A stretch of DNA of 64,000 nucleotides from Muribaculaceae bacterium (GTDB taxonomy: Bacteria; Bacteroidota; Bacteroidia; Bacteroidales; Muribaculaceae): contig JAFQZK010000005.1 in NCBI GenBank assembly GCA_017405965.1, positions 62,001-126,000 on the forward strand, in the 5' to 3' direction. Each line of letters begins with the position of its first letter. The first letter of the stretch is position 1. The position numbers and the translations under genes were made by a program. Positions 1 to 7,440 of this stretch are shown piece after piece. The notes under the pieces were generated by a model. It searched no databases, was not told the DNA's origin, and worked only from the letters and a program-made list of their open reading frames with translations.

Positions 1-1
1 G

Positions 2-715
2 GAGCAGGCTGTCCGCGCCACGTGGGGCCAGGTACTGATGCACGGCGGCTCGCTGTGCGATGCCCGTTTCTCCAAGTCTTGCGGCGGTGTGATGGAGGAG
101 TTTGAGAACTGCTGGGAACCGCATCATCACGACTACCTGGAGGCGCGCCGCGACGGCAAGGATGAGGAGGATTTCCCCGATCTGACCCGTGAGGACAACG
201 CTGCCGAGTGGATTTTGTCGGCCCCCAGTGCCTTCTGCAACACCACCGACCCCGAAATCCTCTCCCAGGTGCTTAACGACTATGACCAAGAGACCAAGGA
301 TTTCTATCGCTGGAAGGTGGAATACACCCAAGACGAACTCGCTTCCCTGATCAAGGAGCGCACGGGCATCGACTACGGCCGCATCCGTGACTTGCAGCCC
401 GTTGCCCGCGGAACCAGCGGCAGATTGTACCGCATGCGCATCGTCGGCGAGAAGTGCGAGCGCATCATCGGCAAGGAACTGACCATCCGCTATGCCCTTT
501 CGCCCTCATGCCTGTACAGCTCGGCCTTTGTCGTCGAGAAGCACGACAAGGACGAGGAGGGATATCCCGCCAAGTTCGTCTTGCGTGGGGCAGGGTGGGG
601 CCATGGTGTGGGCCTGTGTCAAATCGGTGCCGCCGTCATGGGCGCTAAAGGCTATGACTACAAGCAGATCCTGCTGCACTACTTTGTGGGCGCCTCGATT
701 GAGAAACGCTACTAA
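2..715 (+). CDS. SpoIID/LytB-domain protein (5' end outside window)
   Basis: Partial gene: the reading frame is open from the first full codon at base 2, so the N-terminus lies upstream of the window; 237 codons are visible. SpoIID/LytB proteins act on peptidoglycan; Bacillus SpoIID is a lytic transglycosylase working on denuded glycan strands. The visible part starts inside the domain (AVRATWGQVLMHGG, then KSCGG, the usual loop before the core) and ends with the family's C-terminal signature GAGWGHGVGLCQIGA followed by YKQILLHYFVGASIEKRY. It is the first visible gene of a MurNAc-salvage operon; the permease begins 49 bases after its stop, so a role in breaking down or remodelling wall glycan is consistent with context. 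The specific reaction is not shown here. Confidence 0.85.
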   Translation, partial: EQAVRATWGQVLMHGGSLCDARFSKSCGGVMEEFENCWEPHHHDYLEARRDGKDEEDFPDLTREDNAAEWILSAPSAFCNTTDPEILSQVLNDYDQETKDFYRWKVEYTQDELASLIKERTGIDYGRIRDLQPVARGTSGRLYRMRIVGEKCERIIGKELTIRYALSPSCLYSSAFVVEKHDKDEEGYPAKFVLRGAGWGHGVGLCQIGAAVMGAKGYDYKQILLHYFVGASIEKRY

Positions 716-764
716 CGACCCTCAAGTCTCTATAGAATAATAACAATTAACAAGATATAAAGAT

Positions 765-2108
765 ATGAAAGAAAGTCCGGTTCAAGAGGCGAAGAGACGC
801 TCGCCATGGTTGTGGATTCCGACGCTCTATTTTGCGGAGGGTATCCCTTACTTCGTCGTGAACAACATCTCGGTGTTGATGCTTGCCAAGATGGGTGTTC
901 CTAACGGACAGATGGCGCTGTTCACCAGTTTGCTCTACCTGCCGTGGACCATCAAGCCCTTCTGGAGCCCGTTTGTTGACATTATCCGCACCAAGCGGTG
1001 GTGGACCATCTCGATGCAGGTGCTCATGAGCATCGCGTTTATCCTGCTCACGCTGACGATGCCCAAACCCGACGCGGCAACCATCGCATCGGGACAGACG
1101 CCAATCAGCCTGTTCACCATTACGCTCATCTTGTTCGTGATCACAGCCTTTGCCAGCGCTACGCATGACATCGCTGCCGACGGCTTCTACATGCTGGCTT
1201 TGCGCCAGAACGAGCAGGCCGCCTTTGTGGGCATCCGTAGCACGTTCTATCGTTTGTCGTCGATCTTCGGCCAGGGTGTTCTGGTGGCTATCGCTGGCGC
1301 CATCGAGCTGAAGAATGGCAATATTCCCATGTCGTGGACAATCACGATGGCTGTGGCCGCAGTGCTGTTCACTGTCGTCACGCTGTATCACACTTTTGCC
1401 ATTCCACGGGTGAAAAGCGATGCCTCGACCCTCAAGGATGAGAAGCCCACGGTGGGAGCGATCTTCAAGGAGTTTGGTCGCACTTTTGCGACATATTTCA
1501 CCAAGCCTTATGTGTGGCTGGCCATCGTCTTCATGCTGCTCTATCGCTTGCCCGAGGCTTTCCTGATCAAGATGTGTACCCCATTCCTGGTCGCCAGCAA
1601 GGATGTCGGCGGACTGGGGCTCTCGACGGCCGAGGTGGGCATCGTCTATGGCACTATCGGTGTGTTGGCGCTGACCATCGGTGGCATCTTGGGTGGCTTG
1701 TTTGCGGCAAAGGTAGGCTTGAAGAAGTCCTTGTGGTGGATGGCGGCATGCATGACGTTGCCGTGTGCTACGTTCGTCTACCTGGCTGTTGGACAACCTA
1801 CTAACCTTGTTGCCATCTCGATTGCCATTGCCATCGAGCAATTCGGTTACGGCTTCGGCTTCACGGCCTACATGTTGTACATGATGTACTTCAGCGAGGG
1901 CGAGTTCAAGACGTCTCATTATGCCATTTGCACCGCCTTCATGGCCTTGAGCATGATGATTCCGGGCATGTTTGCAGGCTATATCCAGGAAGTCATTGGC
2001 TACGCCAACTTCTTCTGGATGGTTATGGTCTGCTGCATCGCTACCCTGGTTGTGACCTACATGGTCGATCGCCGCATTGACCCCAACTACGGCAAGAAAA
2101 ACGACTAA
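765..2108 (+). CDS. AmpG-like MFS permease, likely MurNAc/muropeptide importer
   Basis: A 447-residue polytopic inner-membrane protein with about 12 hydrophobic segments of the major facilitator superfamily. The N-terminal motif PTLYFAEGIPYFVVN and later SATHDIAADGFY are typical of the AmpG group (known family: import of anhydro-muropeptides or muramyl sugars). It lies between a SpoIID-like gene and namZ/kinase/murQ. In Tannerella an AmpG-like permease next to a MurNAc kinase and MurQ carries MurNAc, so MurNAc is the best inferred substrate. The gene uses an ATG at 765 and is followed after 45 bases by an inserted GxxExxY cassette, which separates it from namZ. Substrate choice (MurNAc versus disaccharide or peptide forms) is inference; the family call is firm. 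Confidence 0.85.
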   Translation: MKESPVQEAKRRSPWLWIPTLYFAEGIPYFVVNNISVLMLAKMGVPNGQMALFTSLLYLPWTIKPFWSPFVDIIRTKRWWTISMQVLMSIAFILLTLTMPKPDAATIASGQTPISLFTITLILFVITAFASATHDIAADGFYMLALRQNEQAAFVGIRSTFYRLSSIFGQGVLVAIAGAIELKNGNIPMSWTITMAVAAVLFTVVTLYHTFAIPRVKSDASTLKDEKPTVGAIFKEFGRTFATYFTKPYVWLAIVFMLLYRLPEAFLIKMCTPFLVASKDVGGLGLSTAEVGIVYGTIGVLALTIGGILGGLFAAKVGLKKSLWWMAACMTLPCATFVYLAVGQPTNLVAISIAIAIEQFGYGFGFTAYMLYMMYFSEGEFKTSHYAICTAFMALSMMIPGMFAGYIQEVIGYANFFWMVMVCCIATLVVTYMVDRRIDPNYGKKND

Positions 2109-2119
2109 CCCATATTTTT

Positions 2120-2589
2120 AACTACGAATTTTTCTGATATTTCTGATTTTGATATGGAAAGGTTCTTATATGAAAAAGAGTCATATGCAATCAGGGGATG
2201 CTTGATGAGCGTTTTCAATGAACTGGGTTCGGGTTTTCTTGAGAAAGTATATCAAGAAGCCCTTGAAAGAGAGTTTATTGAAAACGAAATTCCCTATAAG
2301 CGAGAAGCTCCACTCAGAATCATGTATAAAGGTCTTCCACTTCAGCAGGAATATTTTGCGGATTTCATCTGCTATGACAAAATTATCGTAGAATTAAAGG
2401 CCGTTACTGAATTAACAGAAGTGCACTCAGCACAAGTTTTTAATTATCTGAAGGCTACGGGTTTTGATTTAGCTATTCTCGTGAATTTTGGAGAGAAGCA
2501 ATTAAAGATTGAACGTCTTTTCAATTTCATGAAGAAAAGACAGATTCAACAATGATTAAAAATCAGAAAAATCAGATTAATCCGTAGTT
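2120..2589. mobile_element. Inverted-repeat-bounded cassette 1 carrying a GxxExxY gene
   Basis: The left end 2120-2150 and the reverse complement of the right end 2559-2589 match at 27 of 31 positions without gaps; both begin AACTACG and continue into tandem 9-base units of the TTTCTGATA type. The only gene inside is the PD-(D/E)XK protein at 2154-2555, so the arms hug the gene at both ends. The cassette is visibly more AT-rich than the flanking operon genes. There is no transposase, and no target duplication could be recognised. A second cassette with the same layout lies at 6953-7433. The inverted repeats are seen directly; calling it mobile is inference. Confidence 0.6.
2154..2555 (+). CDS. 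GxxExxY protein, PD-(D/E)XK nuclease-like, copy 1
   Basis: A 133-residue protein of the GxxExxY family (PDDEXK_3). The name motif is at residues 27-33 (GFLEKVY). The PD-(D/E)XK-type core is intact: Asp70 in FADF and Glu80-Leu-Lys82 in VELKAV, so it could bind or cut nucleic acid, but no function has been settled for the family as far as I know. The gene starts at ATG 2154, directly after the left inverted-repeat arm, and stops just before the right arm. It is AT-rich compared with the permease and namZ on either side, which it separates. It is about 60-65% identical by eye to the second copy at 6993-7382, so both belong to one cassette family. Confidence 0.88.
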   Translation: MERFLYEKESYAIRGCLMSVFNELGSGFLEKVYQEALEREFIENEIPYKREAPLRIMYKGLPLQQEYFADFICYDKIIVELKAVTELTEVHSAQVFNYLKATGFDLAILVNFGEKQLKIERLFNFMKKRQIQQ

Positions 2590-2607
2590 TAAAAAATAAT
2601 CAGTTGT

Positions 2608-3948
2608 ATGAAGAAGATATTGTTTATAGTAGCGTGTGTGATAGTGGCTGTGACGGCAGGTGCCGTTGTCAAGCCGGGTATCGAAGTGCTGCGCGACGGC
2701 GGATTTGCCCAACTGCAGGGTAAGCGTGTGGGTCTGGTGACCAATCCCAGCGGCATCGACAACAACCTCAAGAGCACTGTGGACATCCTCAACGAGGCTC
2801 CCGGTGTGAAACTGGTGGCCTTGTTCGGCCCCGAGCACGGCGTGCGTGGCAATGCCCATGCGGGAGATGCCGTGGGTGACGCCGTGGATCCGCTGACGGG
2901 CATCAAGATGTACTCGCTGTTCGGCAAGACGCATGAGCCGACGGCCGAGATGCTCAAGGACATCGATGTGCTGATCTATGACATTCAGGATGTGGGTTGC
3001 CGCAGCTACACCTTCTATGCCACGATGGGCGTGTGCATGGAGGCCTGTGCCAAGTATGGCACCGAATTCATGGTGCTGGACCGTCCCAATCCCCTGGGTG
3101 GCAACAAGGTCGAGGGCAACCTCGTTGAGGACGGTTACTACTCCTTTGTGAGCAAATATCCCATCCCCTATATCTACGGTCTCACGCCCGGCGAGCTGGC
3201 CAAGTTCCTCAACGAGGAGGGCATCATCGCCGAGCGTTCCAAAACGGGCCACGGCTGCAAACTCACCGTCATCCCCATGGAAGGCTGGAATCGTGACATG
3301 AAGTTCCGCGACACGGGTATGCCCTGGGTGGCTCCCTCGCCGCAGATTCCCACTCCCGAGAGTGCCTTCTTCTATCCCGTGTCGGGTATCCTGGGCGAGT
3401 TGTACATCTTCAACACCGGCATCGGTTACACGCTCCCGTTCCAGACCTTTGCCGCATCGTGGATCAATGCCGACTCGCTGGCGATGCGCATGAATGCGCT
3501 CAACTTGCCGGGCATGCAATTCCGCCCCATCAACTACAAACCGTTCTTCGCCCTGAGTGTGGCTGTGGACAAGTCGCTGCAGGAAGTGCACGGTGTGCAG
3601 ACCTACATCACCGACCTTGATGCTGCCGACCTGTGCATGACGCAATTCTATTTCCTGCAAGTCATCCACGAGATGTACCCCAACGTGGAACTGTTCGAGC
3701 AGAATCCCAAGCGCTATGCCATGTTCGACAAGGTGTGCGGCTCCAAGGAAATCCGTGAGCGTTTCATCAAGCGCTACAAGGTAGCCGATATCGCTGACTA
3801 TTGGAACAAGGATGCGACAGACTTCATCAAGCGCTGTCACAAGTATTACATCTACAAGCCCGCCCTAAAGGATAAAATGCGCATCAAAACACTTCCCGCA
3901 AAGAATAGAATGGGAAAGAAGGACGGTTCTGCTGTCTCTAAAGATTGA
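2608..3948 (+). CDS. namZ: NamZ-family exo-beta-N-acetylmuramidase (DUF1343)
   Basis: A 446-residue exported protein: a short positive N-terminus and hydrophobic stretch to about residue 20 form a signal peptide. The body matches DUF1343, whose founding Bacillus member NamZ removes terminal MurNAc from the non-reducing end of peptidoglycan glycans. Recognisable blocks are RVGLVTNPSGID (about 47-58), LFGPEHGVRG (about 72-81), YDIQDVGCRSYTF (about 129-141), VLDRPNPLGG and YIYGLTPGELAKFL. It is 52 bases after the GxxExxY stop, and its own stop is followed after 5 bases by the next gene, so translation is probably coupled to the DUF5009 gene. With the kinase and murQ downstream it would supply free MurNAc in the periplasm. 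Confidence 0.9.
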   Translation: MKKILFIVACVIVAVTAGAVVKPGIEVLRDGGFAQLQGKRVGLVTNPSGIDNNLKSTVDILNEAPGVKLVALFGPEHGVRGNAHAGDAVGDAVDPLTGIKMYSLFGKTHEPTAEMLKDIDVLIYDIQDVGCRSYTFYATMGVCMEACAKYGTEFMVLDRPNPLGGNKVEGNLVEDGYYSFVSKYPIPYIYGLTPGELAKFLNEEGIIAERSKTGHGCKLTVIPMEGWNRDMKFRDTGMPWVAPSPQIPTPESAFFYPVSGILGELYIFNTGIGYTLPFQTFAASWINADSLAMRMNALNLPGMQFRPINYKPFFALSVAVDKSLQEVHGVQTYITDLDAADLCMTQFYFLQVIHEMYPNVELFEQNPKRYAMFDKVCGSKEIRERFIKRYKVADIADYWNKDATDFIKRCHKYYIYKPALKDKMRIKTLPAKNRMGKKDGSAVSKD

Positions 3949-3953
3949 TAATT

Positions 3954-5114
3954 ATGGGTAAAGAGAATAAACGATTGCTGTCGCTTGACATCCTGCGAGG
4001 TATCACCATCGCGGGGATGCTGCTGGTGAATAATCCGGGCACATGGAGTTACATCTATAAGCCCCTGGAGCATGCCGACTGGATCGGGTTATCGCCGACC
4101 GACCTGGTGTTCCCGTTCTTTGTCTTCTGCATGGGTGTGTCGATGGCCTTCTCGCTGAAGAAGTTCAATTACAAGATGTCGGGCCCGCTGATGTGGAAGA
4201 TCCTGCGTCGTGCAATCATCCTGTTCCTTATCGGTTGGGTGGTACAGTGGTTCGGACACCTGGTTCGCGGCCTGTGCAAGGGTGATCCCTTCAGCGAGGC
4301 GGTGAACAACCTGGACACGCTGCGTTACCTGGGTGTGTTCCAGCGCTTGGCGCTGACCTATTTCTTCGGGTCGCTGTGTGTCGTGCTGTTCAAACGCAAG
4401 TTCATTCCGTGGCTGGTGGGTATCATTCTGGTAGCCTATGCTCTGATATTGGGCTTAGGTCACGGTTACGACTTCTCTCTCGAGAACATCATTGCACAGA
4501 TTGATAACAGTGTGCTGGGAACCAACCACATGTATCACGAGTGGGCTTACGGCGAGCAACTCTCGTTCGATCCCGAGGGCATCCTGAGTACCCTGCCGTG
4601 TATCGCCCACGTGCTTATCGGCTATCTGGTGGGTCGCATGATTCTCAGTGTCCACAACAACAGCGAACGCGTGACCACGATGCTGCTGTGGGGCGTGATG
4701 CTGGTGCTGGGCGGCTGGTTACTGCAATACGGCATCCCTTGCGGCAAGAAGATGTGGTCATCAACGTTTGTGATGATCACCTGCGGCATGGCGATGTGCA
4801 TCCAGGCGCTGCTGATTCACTTTGTTGATATCAAGGGACATAAGGGTGCTTGGACACGTTTCTTCGAGTCGTTCGGTGTGAATCCGTTGGCGCTGTACGT
4901 GATTGGCACTGTGCTGGCCATCTTGTTCGGTGCCATCCCTGTGGGCCACGATGCCGATGGCGGCAACATCTCCATCCACGGTGCGGTTTACAACTTCTTC
5001 ACGACCTTCTGCAACGAGTACACGGCCTCGGCGCTGTATGCCGTCTGCTTTGTACTGCTCAACTGGGTCATCGGCCACGTGCTTTACAAGAAGAAAATTT
5101 ATATTAAGATATAG
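3954..5114 (+). CDS. DUF5009/NagX-like membrane acyltransferase family protein
   Basis: A 386-residue integral membrane protein with about ten hydrophobic segments. The opening LSLDILRGITIAGMLLVNN and the block LSPTDLVFPFFVFCMGVSM are typical of the DUF5009/heparan-alpha-glucosaminide N-acetyltransferase-like group, which includes NagX genes in amino-sugar loci. The family is thought to move acetyl groups across membranes to sugars, but no substrate is proven for bacterial members known to me. The ATG at 3954 is preferred; an upstream in-frame TTG at 3945 would overlap the namZ stop. Being tied between namZ and the kinase suggests a role in amino-sugar handling, such as acetylating or deacetylating imported sugar; this is inference. 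Confidence 0.8.
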   Translation: MGKENKRLLSLDILRGITIAGMLLVNNPGTWSYIYKPLEHADWIGLSPTDLVFPFFVFCMGVSMAFSLKKFNYKMSGPLMWKILRRAIILFLIGWVVQWFGHLVRGLCKGDPFSEAVNNLDTLRYLGVFQRLALTYFFGSLCVVLFKRKFIPWLVGIILVAYALILGLGHGYDFSLENIIAQIDNSVLGTNHMYHEWAYGEQLSFDPEGILSTLPCIAHVLIGYLVGRMILSVHNNSERVTTMLLWGVMLVLGGWLLQYGIPCGKKMWSSTFVMITCGMAMCIQALLIHFVDIKGHKGAWTRFFESFGVNPLALYVIGTVLAILFGAIPVGHDADGGNISIHGAVYNFFTTFCNEYTASALYAVCFVLLNWVIGHVLYKKKIYIKI

Positions 5115-5145
5115 TTCCTATAGTATCTATAGTGCCTATAGTTGA
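5110..5145. repeat. Four 9-bp tandem repeats (TATAGTnnn)
   Basis: Four head-to-tail nonamers, TATAGTTCC, TATAGTATC, TATAGTGCC and TATAGTTGA, start within the stop codon region of the preceding gene and fill most of the gap before the kinase gene. The first six bases are identical in all copies and the last three vary. It may be a slippage-prone spacer or a remnant of the same nonamer-type repeats that form the arms of the nearby cassettes. Confidence 0.75.
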
Positions 5146-5175
5146 GATGATTAATAATTTAAAAACCAATATATT

Positions 5176-6027
5176 ATGATGATTCTTATTGCTGATTGCG
5201 GCTCCACTAAGATCAACTGGACGCTGCTTAACGGAAAAGAGAAGGTGGCGCAGATCTTCACCACTGGCATGAATGCTCTGCTGCTCACCGAGGAGGAAAT
5301 GAAGGAGCAGATTAAGCATGAGCTGATGCCCCACTTGACCAACTACAAGGTTGACGAGATTCACTACTATGGTGCCGGCATCATCTCGGACGAGATCAAG
5401 CAACAGGTGGTGAACGCCCTGCGCGCCAACCTGCCCAGTGCGGGCAAGGTGGAGGTGGCTAGCGACTTGCTGGCTGCCGCACGTGCGGTGTGCGGTCGTG
5501 AGCCTGGTATCGCCTGCATTATGGGCACTGGCAGTAACTCGTGCTACTACGACGGCGAGAAGGTGGTGATGAATGTGTCGCCGCTGGGCTACATCCTGGG
5601 TGACGAGGGCAGTGGCGCCGTGCTGGGCAAACTGCTCGTGGGCGATGTGTTGAAGAAGCAGCTGCCCGAGTACCTGTGTGAAAAGTTCATGAAGGAGTAC
5701 AACCTGGACTACACGACCATCATCACGTCGGTCTATCGCAAGCCTGCCGCCAATCGCTTCTTGGCGCAGTTCGCCCCCTTCTTGGAGCATAATATCGACG
5801 AGCCGGCCATTCACAACATCGTGCTGAGGTCATTCACCGACTTCTTCACACGTAATGTGGCCAGTTACCCCGGTTACAAGGAGTTGCCGTGCAACTTCGT
5901 AGGCTCGATCGCATTCTTCGAGAAGAAGGTGCTGCAAGAGGCTGCCGACGCCCTGGGCATCACCATCGGCACCGTCATCAAGGATCCGATGGAAGGTTTG
6001 GTGAAGTACCACTCAACCGAGGCGTGA
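5176..6027 (+). CDS. murK: BadF/BadG-family sugar kinase, likely MurNAc kinase
   Basis: A 283-residue cytoplasmic ASKHA-fold kinase of the BadF/BadG/BcrA/BcrD type, the family that contains N-acetylglucosamine kinase and the MurNAc kinase MurK. The phosphate-1 loop DCGSTKINW is at residues 7-15, GTGSNSCYY and LGDEGSGAVLGK further on are the phosphate-2 and sugar-binding regions. It sits between the DUF5009 gene and murQ; MurQ needs MurNAc-6-phosphate, and no PTS components are present, so phosphorylation of imported MurNAc at C6 is the most sensible job. GlcNAc cannot be excluded as a second substrate. An alternative start at the second ATG (5179) differs by one residue. The spacer before it holds a 9-bp repeat array. 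Confidence 0.8.
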   Translation: MMILIADCGSTKINWTLLNGKEKVAQIFTTGMNALLLTEEEMKEQIKHELMPHLTNYKVDEIHYYGAGIISDEIKQQVVNALRANLPSAGKVEVASDLLAAARAVCGREPGIACIMGTGSNSCYYDGEKVVMNVSPLGYILGDEGSGAVLGKLLVGDVLKKQLPEYLCEKFMKEYNLDYTTIITSVYRKPAANRFLAQFAPFLEHNIDEPAIHNIVLRSFTDFFTRNVASYPGYKELPCNFVGSIAFFEKKVLQEAADALGITIGTVIKDPMEGLVKYHSTEA

Positions 6028-6030
6028 GCA

Positions 6031-6086
6031 GGGCTCTTAGCCCATCCGAGGCGTTGCCTCAAAATGATTTCATGCCGATAGGCATG
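6031..6086. repeat. Cluster of three tight hairpins between kinase and murQ
   Basis: Three consecutive perfect small hairpins: GGGCT/AGCCC with loop CTT (6031-6043), GAGGC/GCCTC with loop GTT (6048-6060) and CATGCC/GGCATG with loop GATA (6071-6086). No U-run follows, so it is not a standard terminator; it could stabilise or process the operon mRNA. A similar three-hairpin cluster with AGCCC stems lies at 61471-61557. Confidence 0.7.
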
Positions 6087-6117
6087 GCTGATGTTGAATA
6101 TAAAAATAGTATTGATT

Positions 6118-6933
6118 ATGGCTTTTGTGAAAATCAGCGAACAAGAGTCGCTATATGATAACCTGGAGAAGAAATCGGTGCTTGAACTGCTCACCGAAAT
6201 AAACCAGGAGGACCACAAGGTGGCCGATGCGGTGCAAAAGGCGATTCCGCAAATCGAGAAGCTTGTCAAGGGCATTGTCGAGCGTATGAAGAGGGGCGGC
6301 CGCATCTTCTACATGGGTGCGGGCACCAGCGGGCGACTGGGCGTGCTTGACGCCAGTGAGATACCACCCACCTTCGGCATGTCGCCGGGGTGGATCATCG
6401 GTATCATCGCCGGTGGCGACACGGCCTTGCGCAATGCTGTCGAGAATGCCGAGGACGATACCGCCCAGGGCTGGAAAGACCTGCAGGAGTATAAGGTGAC
6501 GCCACTCGACACGGTCATCGGCATCGCGGCGTCGGGGACGACGCCTTATGTCATCGGCGCCCTGCGTGATGCACGTGCCAACGGTTGCCTGACTGCCGCC
6601 ATCACCAGCAATCCCGACGCACCCGTGAGCGAGGCGGCCGAGATTCCCATCGAAATGATTGTGGGGCCGGAGTATGTCACCGGCAGCTCACGCATGAAGA
6701 GCGGAACGGGCCAAAAACTCATCTGTAACATGATCTCGACCAGTGTGATGATCCAGATGGGCCGCGTCAAGGGCAACAAGATGGTGAACATGCAGCTCAC
6801 TAACCAGAAACTCGTGGACCGTGGCACCCGCTGGCTCGTCGAGGAGCTTAAACTGCCCTATGACGAGGCAAAGCGCCTGTTGCTGCTTCACGGCTCGGTC
6901 AAGAAGGCCATCGATGCCTACCGCAGCGAGTAA
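6118..6933 (+). CDS. murQ: N-acetylmuramic acid 6-phosphate etherase
   Basis: A 271-residue SIS-domain enzyme that removes D-lactate from MurNAc-6-phosphate to give GlcNAc-6-phosphate in the cytoplasm. The MurQ signature MGAGTSGRLGVLDASE lies at residues 66-81; Glu81 and Glu112 correspond to the two glutamates known to be catalytic in E. coli MurQ. The C-terminal GSSRMKSGTGQKLICNMIS is also diagnostic. The start at 6118 gives the usual N-terminus; an upstream in-frame ATG at 6091 would add nine unlikely residues. Length is slightly below the E. coli enzyme (298). It completes the NamZ-permease-kinase-etherase route. A second GxxExxY cassette begins 19 bases after its stop. Confidence 0.96.
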   Translation: MAFVKISEQESLYDNLEKKSVLELLTEINQEDHKVADAVQKAIPQIEKLVKGIVERMKRGGRIFYMGAGTSGRLGVLDASEIPPTFGMSPGWIIGIIAGGDTALRNAVENAEDDTAQGWKDLQEYKVTPLDTVIGIAASGTTPYVIGALRDARANGCLTAAITSNPDAPVSEAAEIPIEMIVGPEYVTGSSRMKSGTGQKLICNMISTSVMIQMGRVKGNKMVNMQLTNQKLVDRGTRWLVEELKLPYDEAKRLLLLHGSVKKAIDAYRSE

Positions 6934-6952
6934 CCACTAATTGTGTATTGTT

Positions 6953-7433
6953 AACTACTAATTACACTAATTATGCTAATGATTTGAATAAAATGTTGTT
7001 GTTCCCGGACGAATCCTATTTAATTACAGGATGTATGATGAAAGTACATCGTGAATTAGGTTGTGGCTTTTTGGAAAAGGTCTATCAAGAGGCTCTTGCA
7101 ATAGAATTGAAGGAAGCTAATGTTCCATTTAAGCGAGAGGCACTCCTCAAGATTCATTACAAAGGAAATGTCCTTCAACAAGAATATATAGCAGATTTTG
7201 TATGCTATGATAAGATTATTGTTGAACTCAAGGCCGTATCAGAACTGAACGACATACATAGGGCTCAACTGATAAACTACCTAAAAGCCACTGGATGTGA
7301 GCTGGGCCTGTTGGCGAATTTTTCAGATAGAAAATTGAAAGTCGAACGTTTTTGCAACAGCAAAAATCGAACGTTAAAATGAAATTAAGTTGTTTTCTCA
7401 TAAAAATTTGTATAATTAGCGTAATTCGTAGTT
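6953..7433. mobile_element. Inverted-repeat-bounded cassette 2 carrying a GxxExxY gene
   Basis: The left end 6953-6980 and the reverse complement of the right end 7406-7433 match at 24 of 28 positions without gaps. Both tips read AACTAC, the same hexamer as in cassette 1, but the inner repeat differs: 9-base units of the type CTAATTACA, CTAATTATG. The single gene inside is a paralogue of the one in cassette 1. Size is 481 bases against 470. No transposase and no clear target-site duplication were seen. Confidence 0.6.
6993..7382 (+). CDS. GxxExxY protein, PD-(D/E)XK nuclease-like, copy 2
   Basis: A 129-residue GxxExxY (PDDEXK_3) protein with the family motif GFLEKVY at residues 25-31 and an intact core of Asp68, Glu78 and Lys80 in IADFVCYDKIIVELKAV. 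The ATG at 6993 is preferred: an in-frame TTG at 6948 would translate through the left inverted-repeat arm and give a low-complexity N-terminus rich in Asn, Tyr and Thr. The gene is AT-rich like copy 1 and unlike murQ and the SGNH gene on either side. Its biochemical role is unknown; the nuclease fold is a family prediction. Confidence 0.87.
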   Translation: MLLFPDESYLITGCMMKVHRELGCGFLEKVYQEALAIELKEANVPFKREALLKIHYKGNVLQQEYIADFVCYDKIIVELKAVSELNDIHRAQLINYLKATGCELGLLANFSDRKLKVERFCNSKNRTLK

Positions 7434-7440
7434 TATAGTA

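Noticed and set aside
747..1919. Long minus-strand open frame opposite the AmpG-like permease
   Set aside because: It mirrors the permease, is rich in His, Gln, Arg and Asp, and has no motif or signal; the plus strand encodes a clear MFS protein.
2572..3840. 422-codon minus-strand frame opposite namZ
   Set aside because: Antisense shadow of a well-recognised DUF1343 gene; no protein features.
3945..3953. Upstream TTG start for the DUF5009 gene
   Set aside because: The ATG at 3954 gives a normal N-terminus and does not require overlap with the namZ stop.
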